A DNA stretch of 64,000 nt from contig CM060687.1 in NCBI GenBank assembly GCA_030686995.1, forward strand, positions 165,510,770 to 165,574,769, in the 5' to 3' direction. Below are positions 51,202 through 62,895 of the stretch, in pieces. The position numbers and the translations under genes are program-made. Every line of letters starts with the position of its first letter. Position 1 is the first letter of the stretch. Under the pieces are notes generated by a model. That model saw nothing but the letters and a program-made list of their open reading frames with translations. It was not told where the DNA came from and ran no database searches. This DNA is from Artemisia argyi. Lineage: Eukaryota > Streptophyta > Magnoliopsida > Asterales > Asteraceae.

Positions 51202-51441
51202 TGTTGATACAAAAGTTGGGCGTTCCTGATTATGGGCTCTTGCTCTCGTACCAATTCGCTTCTTAGTACTTGTAACCTGCGCACTAAGAAAATAAACAAC
51301 ACCGTTAGGCTTATCGTGGGATTGTCTCCCACGATTAGACTCCGGCGTGAGAGTAAGTAATCGATTTAGGGTTCTCGTAGAGAGTTAGGGTTTGTGTCTC
51401 GTACCTTGAATGAGAGTTATGTCATTCCTTATATAGGCGCA
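51202..51441 (-). repeat. Tat 5' LTR, inner part (240 of 485 bases)
   Basis: It matches 37113-37352. The LTR breaks off at GCGCA, where the second Athila-like element is inserted, and continues at 57660. Confidence 0.93.
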
Positions 51442-52788
51442 TGATGAGGCGAAAAATGATCTATTTTTAGGGGGTCATTTAAGCCCGAATCCGAATTTAT
51501 TTGATCAAATATTGCCCTAAATCGTTTCTTTTGTGATTTTAGGTACTTGGAGAGTGAATTCTGGAAAAGAAGCCATTTTGGACGTTTTTGGGAGCATAAA
51601 AGTGAAGAAAACGGCAAAGTCTCAATTTTCTATGCTGGAACAATACATGAAGGCGTCAAGAGTTAACCCATGACGGCGTCAAACCCCAAGAATTAAAATC
51701 CATAGCTCATGACGGCGTCACGCAGGCCGTCAGAAGTAGATCAAGGCCGTCCGAGGAAGTATTTGGCGGCGAGATGACGGCGTCACACCTTTGTTCTTGA
51801 CGCCGTCACCCCGATTTTCCTATATATAGTTTTATAGTTTTTCACATTAAAGGAGAAAAGTTTTGGAGAAACCCTAAAGACGATTTTGGTGCAACTTTTA
51901 CAGGTTTTTCAAGGGTTCCAAACCCTTGATACCTTGCATTGTAATTGAGATAAGTGTTCTTCTAATTCAATCAATATGTCTATGTGTTGGTTGTCTATAT
52001 CTCGTTCTTGTCTCAATTCCATTATGCTAGGCTAGATCTCTCTTGTGTTTGCTTAGATCTAATGAAACCTAGATATTGATTATGTGTTGATTACTTGTTT
52101 ATTCTTGTCTTGGATGAATGATTTTATATGTTAGGCTTAAGAAAACTGGCAGATCTCCAAATAGTAACATGCTTGAACGTCTTAAGAAACATGAACCGAG
52201 GCGTACTAGGTCTTTATTGGTTGTATTTAATGCATGAGCCACTATTTACAATCCCTATAGTTGTGCTGGGCATGGTGTAGGAGGAGATAAAAGCTCATAG
52301 AATTGGGGAGTTATGTATGCCACCCCATGAATGGTATTAAGGAATACAATCCGTCATCCATGCAATTATAACAAGTAATTAACATGTAAAAGATATCTAG
52401 GGAGTAGTGAAATCTAAGTAAACACATTTTCTCCAATTACTGCTCACAACCTTAGTATAAATTAGTTTAATTTCATTTTTAGTATTTTATTTTGATTGTA
52501 TCTTAGTTTTGGGTTAGTTGAATAGCAACTAATTCCGCCCACTCTTTCAAAAACCGATATTTTAATTGCTTTCTAAAAAATATAAAAACACAAAAATAAT
52601 CATCCCTCACCCTTAGAACTAGTAATTAGGCTTTCTAATCCTAGCGACGCTATTCCTAAGCTGAACGATCAATCCCCCGGTACTTGTCACTATACTATAC
52701 TACAACGATCAGGTACATTGCCTGGTGGGGGTTGTAAGCTTCTCGAGATCCCTCGAGAGGTAAAGCCTGTTGCGATTCCCACGCATCA
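51442..52788 (+). repeat. 5' LTR of Athila-like element 2
   Basis: 1347 bases. It holds TGACGGCGTCA palindromes, the complementary pair at 51775-51785 and 51798-51808, and a TATA box (tatatatag, about 51820). Confidence 0.93.
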
Positions 52789-52794
52789 AGTTTT

Positions 52795-52811
52795 TGGCGC
52801 CGTTGCCGGGG
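52795..52811 (+). other. Primer-binding site (tRNA-Asp type)
   Basis: TGGCGCCGTTGCCGGGG, complementary to the 3' end of plant tRNA-Asp, six bases after the 5' LTR. This is the Athila hallmark and was used for lineage assignment. Confidence 0.9.
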
Positions 52812-52949
52812 AATAGTTATTGTCTAGGTTAGAATTTCTTTTTATTAGGTCTACTTGCTAGATTCCTTTCTAGTAAGATTTTATTTTTATTTTTTAGGTC
52901 TTCTTTAGTCTATCTTATTTCTTTGTGTCTGTGTTCGTAAACCATTTCG

Positions 52950-53807
52950 ATGGATAACAATAACATTGATCGTTCGATTCCTGTTATTCGTGTTTTTCGT
53001 CGTAGGATTTTCCAAATGCCCGTCCCACTTCCTTTAGCAGAAAATGAGAACCCACCTAACCTCTCACCCAACCACCACTTTGACAATAATTCTGAGTTAG
53101 AAGAGTCTGATCATGATGATGACCATAGGGCTAGTCCTTTTTACTATTCAGACTCCGATGAGGATCTTGATGATGGCGATGTGATTAATGAGGATAGAAT
53201 GGAAGAAGAAATAAACCCTCTTAGGTATGTCGACCCTAGAACTAGGATTGAGTGCGATAGTTCGTTTAACATGCAATTTCCTTGTAAGATCGGATTTAAA
53301 AGCTTTAACGTTTATCTTAACTTATCTCTCCCAATGAACATAATCTCGCGCAATGAATATAATAAAATCATGGTAGATGAGTTAAAATACAAAGGAGAAA
53401 ACGTTATTGCTAAGGCAATACCATTGCATGTGTTTGTAGGAAGCTTTGTTTATCTTATTGAGTTCATGGTTATGGAGAATCTAGGAGAATTTATTGATGA
53501 TAAGTTGACCCAAGTTGTGTTTGGAAAACCCTTCAAACAGTTGACCAACCTTGATGAAAAACTCATAGAAGGATTAATTACATTCTCGGATGGGGAAGAA
53601 GATTTCGTCTATCAAATGCCCCGCACACACCCTAGATTCAAGGATTTTCCCATGGAAAAGTGTAGTAGGTATCCGCCCATAGAGATGCTAAGTGAGAATG
53701 ATAAGAGAATAGGACTTAAGTATACTCATGAAAAAAATAAAAGATACTATCGCGGATGCTTAGAGTTAGGAGATGAATATAAGAAAGATGAGGCGACTAT
53801 TAGATGA
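52950..53807 (+). CDS. Athila-derived ORF, 285 aa, aspartic-protease-like but no catalytic motif
   Basis: An open frame without stops in an otherwise stripped element. Residues 1-85 are a low-complexity acidic region (Asp/Glu/Asn-rich). Residues ~90-200 follow the layout of the Athila protease region ('LPMNIISRNEYNKIM', 'IPLHVFVGSFVYLIEFMVMEN', 'VVFGKPF'), where autonomous elements have D-S/T-G-A, 'IGRF.FLVDFVVLD' and 'LGRPF'. Here the D-[ST]-G-A active-site motif is absent (LNLSLPMNII instead). The C-terminus is basic ('YTHEKNKRYYRG'). It may be a relic of the Gag-Pro region kept by chance, or a protein with a retained non-enzymatic role. Homology is weak by eye. Confidence 0.55.
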   Translation: MDNNNIDRSIPVIRVFRRRIFQMPVPLPLAENENPPNLSPNHHFDNNSELEESDHDDDHRASPFYYSDSDEDLDDGDVINEDRMEEEINPLRYVDPRTRIECDSSFNMQFPCKIGFKSFNVYLNLSLPMNIISRNEYNKIMVDELKYKGENVIAKAIPLHVFVGSFVYLIEFMVMENLGEFIDDKLTQVVFGKPFKQLTNLDEKLIEGLITFSDGEEDFVYQMPRTHPRFKDFPMEKCSRYPPIEMLSENDKRIGLKYTHEKNKRYYRGCLELGDEYKKDEATIR

Positions 53808-55691
53808 CTCACACTTGGTTATGTGAGCATAAGCGATACACGGTAACCCATAGCCTTGAGTCTAGCTACAAGACTCGTAAATAAAGAAAAGCGCTTCTTG
53901 GGAGGCAACCCATGTTTTGTGTGATTTTATTTGTTTGTTTGTTATTTGCTTCCGTATGCATGCTTTATTTTTATTGTTGGTAGATCATGTTTCTAAACTA
54001 AATAGTGGAAATACTTTACTTTGTTGTTTTGGCATAGTCTTAACTCCACCTAAAAGTATTTTTGCAAAAGATAAGTGTAAGGGGAAACCCCAAATATGTT
54101 TTTAAGAAACAAACCGATCATGATTCTCCACGATATTAAATGAGCATGTATATTCGTATTTGTTAGAGTCAAATGCTTGTATTGAGTCATAATGAAGTTT
54201 TTGCAGGATTTTCCAGGAAGTAGGACCAAGTTTTTCCAGAAATTCTCCGGAAACTTAACATAAGAATTTCTGCAGGTCCATTCTGACGGCGTCAGAGGTT
54301 TACTCTTGACGGCGTCAGGAGTTAAAATCTGGAAATTTTACCGGTTTTGTTTTTCTAACGGAGTCTTATGGTTTTTGTGAATTATTAAGTTTTATAATCT
54401 CCAGGAAATTTGCAAACTTCATTCCACAAGCATTATATCTTACTTTGTTTTCTAGGATTTAGTAACTTATATAGGATGCCGCCGATTTTACGCGAGGTTG
54501 TCTTGTCTATTTTTGTCAGGATTTACAGGTTATGTATGACAAGAAGATGATTTATATTTGGAAGGGAAGCTTTGATTGTTCATTTTCTTGGAGGAAGATT
54601 TAACCTGGCCACCTATAATCCATACCGAGCGAATCAGGGGAGTATTTGATTTCATTCTCTTTACTTTTTCACTTTTACATTCTTTACTTGAACATTGGGG
54701 ACAATGTTCATCTTAAGTGTAAGGGGAGGGTAAAAAGATGATACCTTACATATGCACTTTCGCTTGAGTTTGTCTTGTTTGATAGTAGATGTGTAATAAA
54801 ACTATGAGAAATACTTGTTAGTGCAATTTTAGCGCCAAATTTAAAATTTTTTACAACATTTAGGAGTGAAACTTTAGCCATAGCAAGCGTCTCATGGATA
54901 GGAGATTGTATGACTAGCACATAACCGTATATTCAGAAAAATTTTCCACCCAAAATTGTGAGGTTCGCCTTTAGATTTGATAGGAAAAGCATTTATTATT
55001 AGTGCTTATGAGTGAACCGGTAGCATTTAGATTCTAGAACATGCGTTAGTGATGCATCCCGAGACCGCTAGTGAGACTACATTCGTGTGGTAGGATTTAC
55101 TACATGATAAGAGGCATTAGGATCACCCTTGTGTTAAACCCGTATTATAATTACTTGACCATTTAAGTCATATTACTTGGCTAGTTAAGTCAACTAATTT
55201 TTCCCACACCCTTAGCGTTGTACTCATTTTTAGTACACGAAACCCCTAGTACACCCCTCCGAGCCTATCTTTTCGTTTCTAACTTTAAGCATTTTACTTA
55301 AAGAAAGAATTTGTTACACCCCATTTAAATGTACAACCAAATCGCCTTAGCCTTCCGTGTATGCGCTCATCTTTAGTGCATTATTGTTATTTGTTAAACC
55401 CTAAGTTAACTTTCTAATTAATTACATGGTTGCTAAGTTGAGTTATATCCTTGTACATATTGTTTTGGAACGATTGGGACTCATGGGCAAGTACTTATTT
55501 TATGGAGTAATGGGGAAGAACATCATTTATTACCCCCATATGTAAGTTAATCTTAAAAGTGCTCCAAGTGTTTTGATTTTCTTAATTCGAGTCATTAGAA
55601 TAGTTTATTGTAAAGTATGTAAAGATTCAAGTGTAAGGGGAATTATCATTCCTTATGATGTATTATTTTGGATGGTAGGGTAAGAGTGTAT

Positions 55692-55741
<50 letters not shown>

Positions 55742-56306
55742 GAAAAGAGAAAAAACATACGGACTACCATCCCGTTTTTATACTCTGTTTATTTTATGTT
55801 TTTGTTATTTTTCATTTATTAGCTTAAGTCGAGTCTAGTCTTGGCTTAGCAACGTCACATTGTTCATGTAATTAACCAAGATTGTTAACTCGCCACCAGT
55901 AAAACTTCCTTTATCCAACAAAACCGTGTAATTCATATCCCTATACCTAACGTTACAACCCTTTAAAAGACCTCTTTGATAGTTTATCCTAGGTGCTTAC
56001 GCCATGTGGTGGAGGTTTGATCCTTTCCCAAGCCTATGGTAATCTATTTTGCTATGACATGTAGTGAGAGATGTCTTCCATTTCTATAATGTTATATTAC
56101 TTTATTACACCCGAGAGATGTAAGTATCTAAACACTATTTGTGAGGTGCTAGTGTATGACCTCCGTGCTTGTCTATTGGTCTTTAGTGGAACGATTATTT
56201 GTTGTAATTACTTTTATATTAGTGTTAAATGACCCCTAACTTGTCTTTTGAGTAGAATAAAAGCGCATTTGCTTGAGGACAAGCAAATCTCAAGTGTAAG
56301 GGTATA
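53808..56306 (+). other. Non-coding 3' interior of Athila-like element 2
   Basis: It begins with 'tgactcacacttggttatgtgagcataagcg' and 'ggaggcaaccca', includes a TGACGGCGTCA pair (54283-54320) and a poly-A run (55694-55733), and ends with 'tcaagtgtaagggtata' at the 3' LTR. The same sequence forms most of element 1. No gene seen. Confidence 0.8.
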
Positions 56307-57654
56307 TGATGAGGCGAAAAATGATCCGTTTTTAGGGGGTCATTTAAGCCCGAATCCGAATTTATTTGATCAAATATTGCCCTAAATCGTTCCTTTTGTG
56401 ATTTTAGGTACTTGGAGAGTGAATTCTGGAAAAGAAGCCATTTTGGACATTTTTGGGAGCATAAAAGTGAAGAAAACGGCAAAGTCTCAATTTTCAATGC
56501 TGGAACAGTACATGAAGGCGTCAAGAGTTAACCCATGACGGCGTCAAACCCCAAGAATTAAAATCCGTAGCTCATGACGGCGTCACGCAGGCCGTTAGAA
56601 GTAGATCAAGGCCGTCCGAGGAAGTATTTGGCGGCGAGATGACGGCGTCACACATTTGTTCTTGACGCCGTCACCCCGATTTTCCTATATATAGTTTTAT
56701 AGTTTTTCACATTAAAGGAGAGAAGTTTTGGAGAAACCCTAAAGACGATTTTGGTGCAACTTTTACAGGTTTTTCAAGGGTTCCAAACCCTTGATACCTT
56801 GTATTGTAATTGAGATAAGTGTTCTTCTAATTCAATCAATATGTCTATGTGTTGGTTGTCTATATCTCGTTCTTGTCTCAATTCCATTATGCTAGGCTAG
56901 ATCTCTCTTGTGTTTGCTTAGATCTAATGAAACCTAGATATTGATTATGTGTTGATTACTTGTTTATTCTTGTCTTGGATGAATGATTTTATATGTTAGG
57001 CTTAAGAAAACTGGCAGATCTCCAAATGGTAACATGCTTGAACGTCTTAAGAAACATGAACCGAGGCGTACTAGGTCTTTATTGGTTGTATTTAATGCAT
57101 GAGCCACTGTTTACAATCCCTATAGTTGTGCTGGGCATGGTGTAGGAGGAGATAAGAGCTCATAGAATTGGGGAGTTATGTATGCCACCCCATGAATGGT
57201 ATTAAGGAATACAATCCGTCATCCATGCAATTATAACAAGTAATTAACATGTAAAAGATATCTAGTGAGTAGTGAAATCTAAGTAAACACATTTTCTCCT
57301 ATTACTGCTCACAACCTTAGTATAAATTAGTTTAATTTCATTTTTAGTATTTTATTTTGATTGTATCTTAGTTTTGGGTTAGTTGAATAGCAACTAATTC
57401 CGCTCACTCTTCCAAAAACCAATATTTTAATTGCTTTCTAAAAAATATAAAAACACAAAAATAATCATCCCTCACCCTTAGAACTAGTAATTAGGCTTTC
57501 TAATCTTAGCGACACTATTCCTAAGCTGAACGATCAATCCCCCGGTACTTGTCACTATAGTATACTACAACGATCAGGTACACTGCCTGGTGGGGGGTTG
57601 TAAGCTTCTCGAGATCCCTCGAGAGGTAAAGCCTGTTGCGATTCCCACGCATCA
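56307..57654 (+). repeat. 3' LTR of Athila-like element 2
   Basis: 1348 bases, partner of 51442-52788. The palindrome pair is at 56640-56650 and 56663-56673, and the TATA box is near 56685. Confidence 0.93.
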
Positions 57655-57659
57655 GCGCA

Positions 57660-57904
57660 GAATCCTTGTAGGGTTCGTGCTCCTTACGTTTCGCACCCAT
57701 GGTGCTTATCCGGGTAAGGATATCTATTCCATAGATAGATGATCCTTATCTATACAATGTATAGTTTATTTGGGTTTGGGCTTACGTGAGCCTGTTCCCA
57801 TTATTAATGCGGCCCAAGCTACAATAGCTCACGCATGGTGGTTTTGGGCCTTAGTAATGTTTATCATTTGGGCTCGTGGCCCATATATAGACTATACGTC
57901 ATCA
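57660..57904 (-). repeat. Tat 5' LTR, outer part (245 of 485 bases)
   Basis: It matches 37353-37597 and ends ATACGTCATCA at the GTGAG target duplication. An open frame at 57770 is LTR sequence, not a gene. Confidence 0.93.
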
Positions 57905-59550
57905 GTGAGGCTGCGAAAATCAGGCGGCTGTAAATGCCGAAAGGACCATCTTCAATATTAAAAGGCTTATTGGAAGAAAGTATGTACCATTCAATATGAT
58001 TTTCTGTAAAAATTAGGATTATATCCTGTTACTTACATTGTTAAACATGTAATGTTTGTACTGCAGGTTTGAGGACAAAGAAGTCAAAAGTTTTTCGAAG
58101 CTTGTTCCATATAAAATTGTGAATAGTGACGGGAAGCCGTATATCCAAATCAAACTTCACGATTGTCAAAGTAATTTTTTCAGTCAGGAAGCGATTACAG
58201 CTATTATTTTAACCAACATGAAGCAGACAGCCGAAGCATACCTTGGATGTGAAATTAGGGATGCCGTTATCACGGTTCCTGGTTAGTAAATTACAATTTT
58301 TTTTGGAAAGAGCTATGCACTATTCAGCCATGTTAGTTTATTCTTTTTCGATTCTTTATGCAGCATACTTTAATGATGCCTAAAGACAGGCTACCAAGGA
58401 CACTGGTGTGATTGCTGGTTTAAATGTTGCCAGAATCATCCAAGAACCCACGGCATCTACCAGGATTATCAGACTGTCTTCTCCATTAAGGTACTCTTTC
58501 TTTCAAATTGGGACAATGCAGTTGGACTACTGAATCCTGAATTAGAACTTACTGAAGCTTTGCTTTTTTGTAACAGGTTTACAAAGGTGAAAGCAGTCAC
58601 CCAAAGGATTGTAGGCTTCTTGGAACATTTGATCTCTCTGGATTTCCTTTGGCTCAAAGGTTTTTCACCTATCAATACTAATTCGGGGACGGGGTAATGG
58701 GTCATAATGAGTCAGGTCGAATTTGGTTACTTTTTTCCCATTTCACCCGTTCAACCCATGTCATCTGTTCCATTTTATGAATGATACATGTTAAATGGGA
58801 CATGAAATACAATGTGGTTAAAATAATAATTAAATTTTAGTTAATAAACTGGTCTGAGAAGATTTGAGCATTTAAACACACTTTGCCCACTTTTGACCCA
58901 TTATACCCCTCACTCATATCATCAGTAACACTTTTAGTTATAACTATAAAACACCTCTTGAGTGAATGTTATGTAGATTGCATTTGATTAATTGATGAAT
59001 TTGGGTACTAAGACTTGCTTTATTTCCTTTTAAATTCAGCGTTACCGCACAAATTAATGTCATGTTTGAAGTAGCTGCCAAGGGTATCCTAAATGTGAAG
59101 GCGGAAGACACTGCTTGTGGAAAACAAGAAAAGATCACTATAACCAGCAAAAAGCGTCAATTGAGCCTGAGAGAATTTGAGCATATGGTTTGGGAAGCAG
59201 AAGATTCGCTGAAGATGACAAGAAAGTTAAAGAAAAGATTGATGCCCTTAACACCCTTGAAGCTTTCATCGTCAGAAATAAGGGCTATATTAAAGACAAA
59301 AATGAGTTGGCTGGCAAACTCGAGGCAGATAGCAAAAAAAAATTATTGAAACTGCATTGGAGGAATTGAATGGCTAGGCGATAACCAGTTAGCTGAGAAA
59401 GAGGGAGTTTGATGCTAAGCTAAAAGATGTTTTCGGTGCTATAAGCCCGACCATAACTGCTGCTTTTGAGAAGTATGGTTGGGGCACGGTTGCAGGTATA
59501 GAATCGACAGAAGATTATGATGATGATGATCCTGATCATGATGAACTACA

Positions 59551-60582
59551 GGCAGCGATTTATCATTTGGTGAGTACTAAGTTGGTACAATTTTTGGGAT
59601 TATTGTTGTTTGGATCTTTTGTTACTTTTTTGGTAACAGTAAATACAAGTAATATTTGCACAACTCGCCTACATGTTTAATACGCTCTAGTTACTTGTTC
59701 ATCGCGTATAAATGAATTAAGATGGCAAGCAATGCACACTCGTTTGGCAAGATTAAAGTTCCCTATGCAGTTTGGTTCTGAAATATAACCGGTTCGGCAC
59801 AAATTGGAGCTGGATATATATAGAAAAATCCAGTTTCCTGAACATGAAACCATAGTTTAAAGTTTTGATTTTGAATCAGTGCTGAAACATTGGGCCACTT
59901 TCACCACTTTCTCATACCTATCAATATGAAACACCATTTCAAGCACAAGATATACACTGTTTTGATGGGAAAAAAAGGAGTAATTTCAAAAATATATATA
60001 TGTTTACGTATAATTTGAGGAAACTTTTACAGAAAAATTAAAGTTTGTTGTTTTTGTTGGAGATATTTTGCACCAAATTTAACGACTGTGATGTTTTTGT
60101 CGAAAATCTTAAACGAATATAGCATCGACAGACCCGGTTAGTCATTTTCCGAGATCAGTTGTTGTCGAGCTCTTTGGACCCTTCCAAGACCATGCTTGCT
60201 ATCATCTTACATTTGACCTACATAAGTACAATTTCACGATTTCTAGAAGCCAACTTTAATGAACTTATACCAAAAAGAGTAAACCTCAATCAAAAGTATA
60301 GCTTTAGGCAAATTCGATATCTAACCAAATGGATCAAATATTCTTTTTTTTTTTAGCTAGCTTTTCATCCTCTGGTGATGCTTACTACCTTACATGTGTT
60401 TTCTTAGGTACAATGTCTTTTTGCATGCTTTTTGAATGGTCATATTCAAAGTTTCTTTTTTATAAAGGAAATAATCAACATAATGTTTACTTTAACAATA
60501 TTGGTTTCCATGTCTGGATTGTCAGTAAACAAAGTCCAAAATGCATCGTGTGTGAAATGAATTCCATCATCTAGCCTACATT
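59551..60582. other. 3' flank of BiP copy D and intergenic DNA
   Basis: Up to about 59845 the sequence follows the BiP-unit 3' flank ('tttttgggattattgttgtttgg', 'gcacaaattggagctggatatatatagaaaaatccagtttcctg'). Beyond that I see no gene; short open frames at 60159-60574 lack recognisable features. Confidence 0.5.
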
Positions 60583-60784
60583 CAGGAACGAAGCCAGGAA
60601 TTAGGAATAAGGTGGGCCGAAGTTTTTTTCTCAAGCTAATTAACAAAGTAGTTTAACTAAAGGTTAAGGGGTCATTTGGCTATAGTTGCGTCATATGCTT
60701 AAATTTTATAAGGTAAATAGCAAAGTGATTGGGTGTATTGGAGGAGGCCGAGCACCCCTGGCTCCCCTACTGTCTCCGTCTCTG
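60583..60784. mobile_element. hAT-type MITE, 202 bp, 8-bp target duplication
   Basis: A perfect CCTACATT duplication (60575-60582, 60785-60792) flanks termini CAGGAACGAAGCCAGG on the left and CAGAGACGGAGACAG read inward from the right. These degenerate 'CAGNGACGNAGCCAG' ends and the 8-bp duplication fit hAT MITEs. Confidence 0.75.
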
Positions 60785-60792
60785 CCTACATT

Positions 60793-62560
60793 CATATGAA
60801 TATATGATACATTGAGGTTTTATAAGTAATTGAGGCGCCTAAAAGTATAAATAATTTTATGTCTAAACATGTGTGCCAATATTTTCTTGTTTTGTGAAAA
60901 ATTATGTCCGTTTGTTTTAATCTACAAAATAATTTGATGCATGTTTACACATAAAAGTAGACACACAATTTGTATATTTTTAAACAATTATTTTAGAACA
61001 GGAGTATTACTTCATATAACACCCTGGGTGGACGAGGTTCGACCAAAATGCCTACTTCTTCAAGATGAAGCAAAAAAGAATATTATTAATAATCTCATGT
61101 TTGCCCAAAAAAATGGTAACTAACTAGTCTTTTCAAAGATAAAGTTGATAGGGAGTGGAGGCCGGTGTGTATTTGTCCGAAAGTAAGATCATGTGACGAC
61201 TCGAATGTCAAAGTCGATATAGATACAACCTCATGGCTCATGATTGACAGGTCACGAACTTTGAAAGCTTATCTGCAATCTAATTTGATTTGCATGTGAG
61301 TTGACAATGGTAGTTGATTTGATATTTATATAAGACTGTCCGCAACAAGAAAAGATTGCACACGGCTTTGGTTCATGTGGCACCACTTGCACATGTCTTC
61401 ATTGTTACAGAGCTCCCTTTCGACTCGTCTTGAAGCGAAATTATGCAAGACTCTGTCATACAGACAATCGAGTCGTAGAAAGTTTGTTGTGTGTGTGTTT
61501 ATTTAATGGTTTTTGTTGTGTATATTTGTGTTTAAGTAGGGTATGTTTTGAGATTAAGTTGGTTATCTTATTAAATTAAGTTGGTGGTGAAGTTGATTAT
61601 AAAATGAGAAAGCTAAGCTGACGATAATGAATGCGGTCTTGAGTACTCCTTATTACATCCGGTCTAAAGAGCGTATAATACCTTTCATAAATGCAAAACT
61701 TCCCTATCGGCTTTGCTACAAGTACAAAATAGTCTTTTTACCTCTAAAGCTTTACATTTTAAAACCTTTTAGGTTTACGATATAACAAATTAACTCCTAT
61801 ACTCTTTGAACTCTACTATTATAATTTTATTCTTTGCATCATTGCTTTATTGTTGTCAATAATTTTTTATTATAAACGGTACCGGTGCCTCTCTTTTATG
61901 CTCGAGGAAAAAACGGTGTCACTAATTTGGTACGGGTTTTGTACCAATTTGATGTGGTGCTCATCCCTAATAAAAACATATTAAAACTCTATTTAGTGCT
62001 ACAAAATAAATGTTTTCACTCATAGCAACACGGGTCATGAAAGTCTCATTAATGCCACTTTATGTTTAATGTGAGTTTAAATTCATACAATAGCGAAGAC
62101 TAGTTTATGTTGCAACATTTAGATATATAATATCATTTTCTAACGAAAATTGCTAAAATCATAAAAGTTTAAAAAAGAAAAGTTCATACAATGACATTAC
62201 ATTTTAAACTTGCGGCACGTTATTATACGTGTGAACTTTTTTGTAAAACTTTTGGTTCTAGCATTATTTTTTTTAACAGTCGTTCCACAAAAAGCATAGT
62301 CATACGCCCTCTATTTTAGGGACACATATGCTATGACGCTATGTAGCATTCAGTATATTTGCTTTTATGAATCAAAGGTTGTCAAAAGTTAATTGGCTGT
62401 CTCTACAAAAAGTGATTGTGCATACCGTTAAACTCTTTCAATTATTTTCCACTCAAATAAAGTCATGAAAAATCAATCTCATACGTTGTTTTGAGAAAAA
62501 GTTCATTTAGTCACTATAATTTTTTTAAGCAAAAGTTCCAGTCACTTATTTAAAATAGGA
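60793..62560. other. Intergenic, nothing recognised
   Basis: No coding or structural feature I can support. The 60-codon frame at 60941 has no recognisable domain. Confidence 0.5.

Positions 62561-62561
<1 letters not shown>

Positions 62562-62605
<44 letters not shown>
62562..62605. repeat. Poly-A run (~44 bases)
   Basis: A homopolymer directly before a foldback-type MITE. No retroposed gene was seen next to it. Confidence 0.85.
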
Positions 62606-62608
<3 letters not shown>

Positions 62609-62876
62609 TCATACTTGTCATGGTTTCATCTTTAGGGTATCGACCAATTTATTTTTTTTTAAGATAATTTTCTTTCAAATTCATCATCTTTAAGGTATTA
62701 TGTGTCATTTTTGCCCTTCGAGAAAAAAAATTTTATATTAGATAAGAGGGGCAAAAATGTTCAGAAATTTCTTAAAATACCCTAAAGAGGATAAATATGA
62801 AAGAAAATTACCTCAAAAGTAAAAAAATTGTTCGTTACCCTAAAGACGAAACAATGACAAATATAATACTTTTTTT
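62601..62876. mobile_element. Foldback-type MITE with ~100-bp inverted repeats
   Basis: The left arm 'aaaaagtatcatacttgtcat' followed by 'tttcatctttagggta' pairs with the complement of the right arm 'taccctaaagacgaaacaatgacaaatataatacttttt'. The match continues inward through 'aattttctttca'. Non-coding. The end points are approximate because both arms start in A/T runs. Confidence 0.6.
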
Positions 62877-62895
62877 AATAATTTTTAAATCGTTA

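Larger units (their letters stand above)
51442..57654 (+). mobile_element. Athila-like non-autonomous element 2, 6.2 kb
   Basis: Flanked by GCGCA (51437-51441, 57655-57659) inside the Tat 5' LTR. LTRs are 51442-52788 and 56307-57654 (TGATGAGGC to CGCATCA), with about 22 differences by eye (~1.6%). A perfect-looking tRNA-Asp primer site follows the 5' LTR. The 3.5-kb interior has one ORF (52950-53807), then about 2.5 kb of non-coding sequence starting with 'gcgcttcttgggaggcaaccca', which is typical of Athila 3' regions. Reverse transcriptase, RNase H and integrase are absent, so the element depends on a relative for movement. Confidence 0.93.
37113..57904 (-). mobile_element. Ty3/gypsy Tat-lineage retrotransposon hosting two nested elements
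   Basis: Bounded by a 5-bp GTGAG duplication (37108-37112, 57905-57909) within BiP copy D exon 2. The LTRs of 485 bases begin TGTTGATAC and end GTCATCA on the plus strand. The right one is split (51202-51441 and 57660-57904) by a nested element. About 7 LTR differences by eye. On the minus strand, a TGGCGCC-type primer site (51199-51181) follows the 5' LTR and a G-rich polypurine tract (about 37609-37598) precedes the 3' LTR. Gag-pol runs on the minus strand and an extra ORF in the 3' part runs antisense (plus strand), as known for Tat elements such as Grande and Retand. Without the two nested insertions the element is about 10.4 kb. Confidence 0.93.
37035..59550 (+). pseudogene. BiP copy D pseudogene, split by the 20.8-kb retrotransposon nest
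   Basis: The left part, 37035-37112, is the middle of BiP exon 2 ('[18 protein letters not shown]'); its 5' half, intron 1 and exon 1 are missing. The right part resumes at 57905 (target duplication) with the end of exon 2 (to 57979), exon 3 (58067-58281), a fused exon 4/5 (about 58365-58493), exon 6 (about 58577-58660) and exon 7 (about 59040-59550). Lesions: loss of one A after 57915 shifting the frame; a stop in place of Gln in the FNDAQRQ motif (about 58381); a deletion joining 'EPTA' of exon 4 to 'YQD' of exon 5, removing most of the ATPase domain; frame changes in exon 7 near 59.33 and 59.40 kb; and, after an intact HDEL, the stop codon changed to Gln. Not functional. Confidence 0.9.

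Noticed and set aside
57770..57961. 63-codon frame across the LTR/BiP junction
   Set aside because: It joins Tat LTR sequence with BiP copy D exon 2 and has no independent coding evidence.
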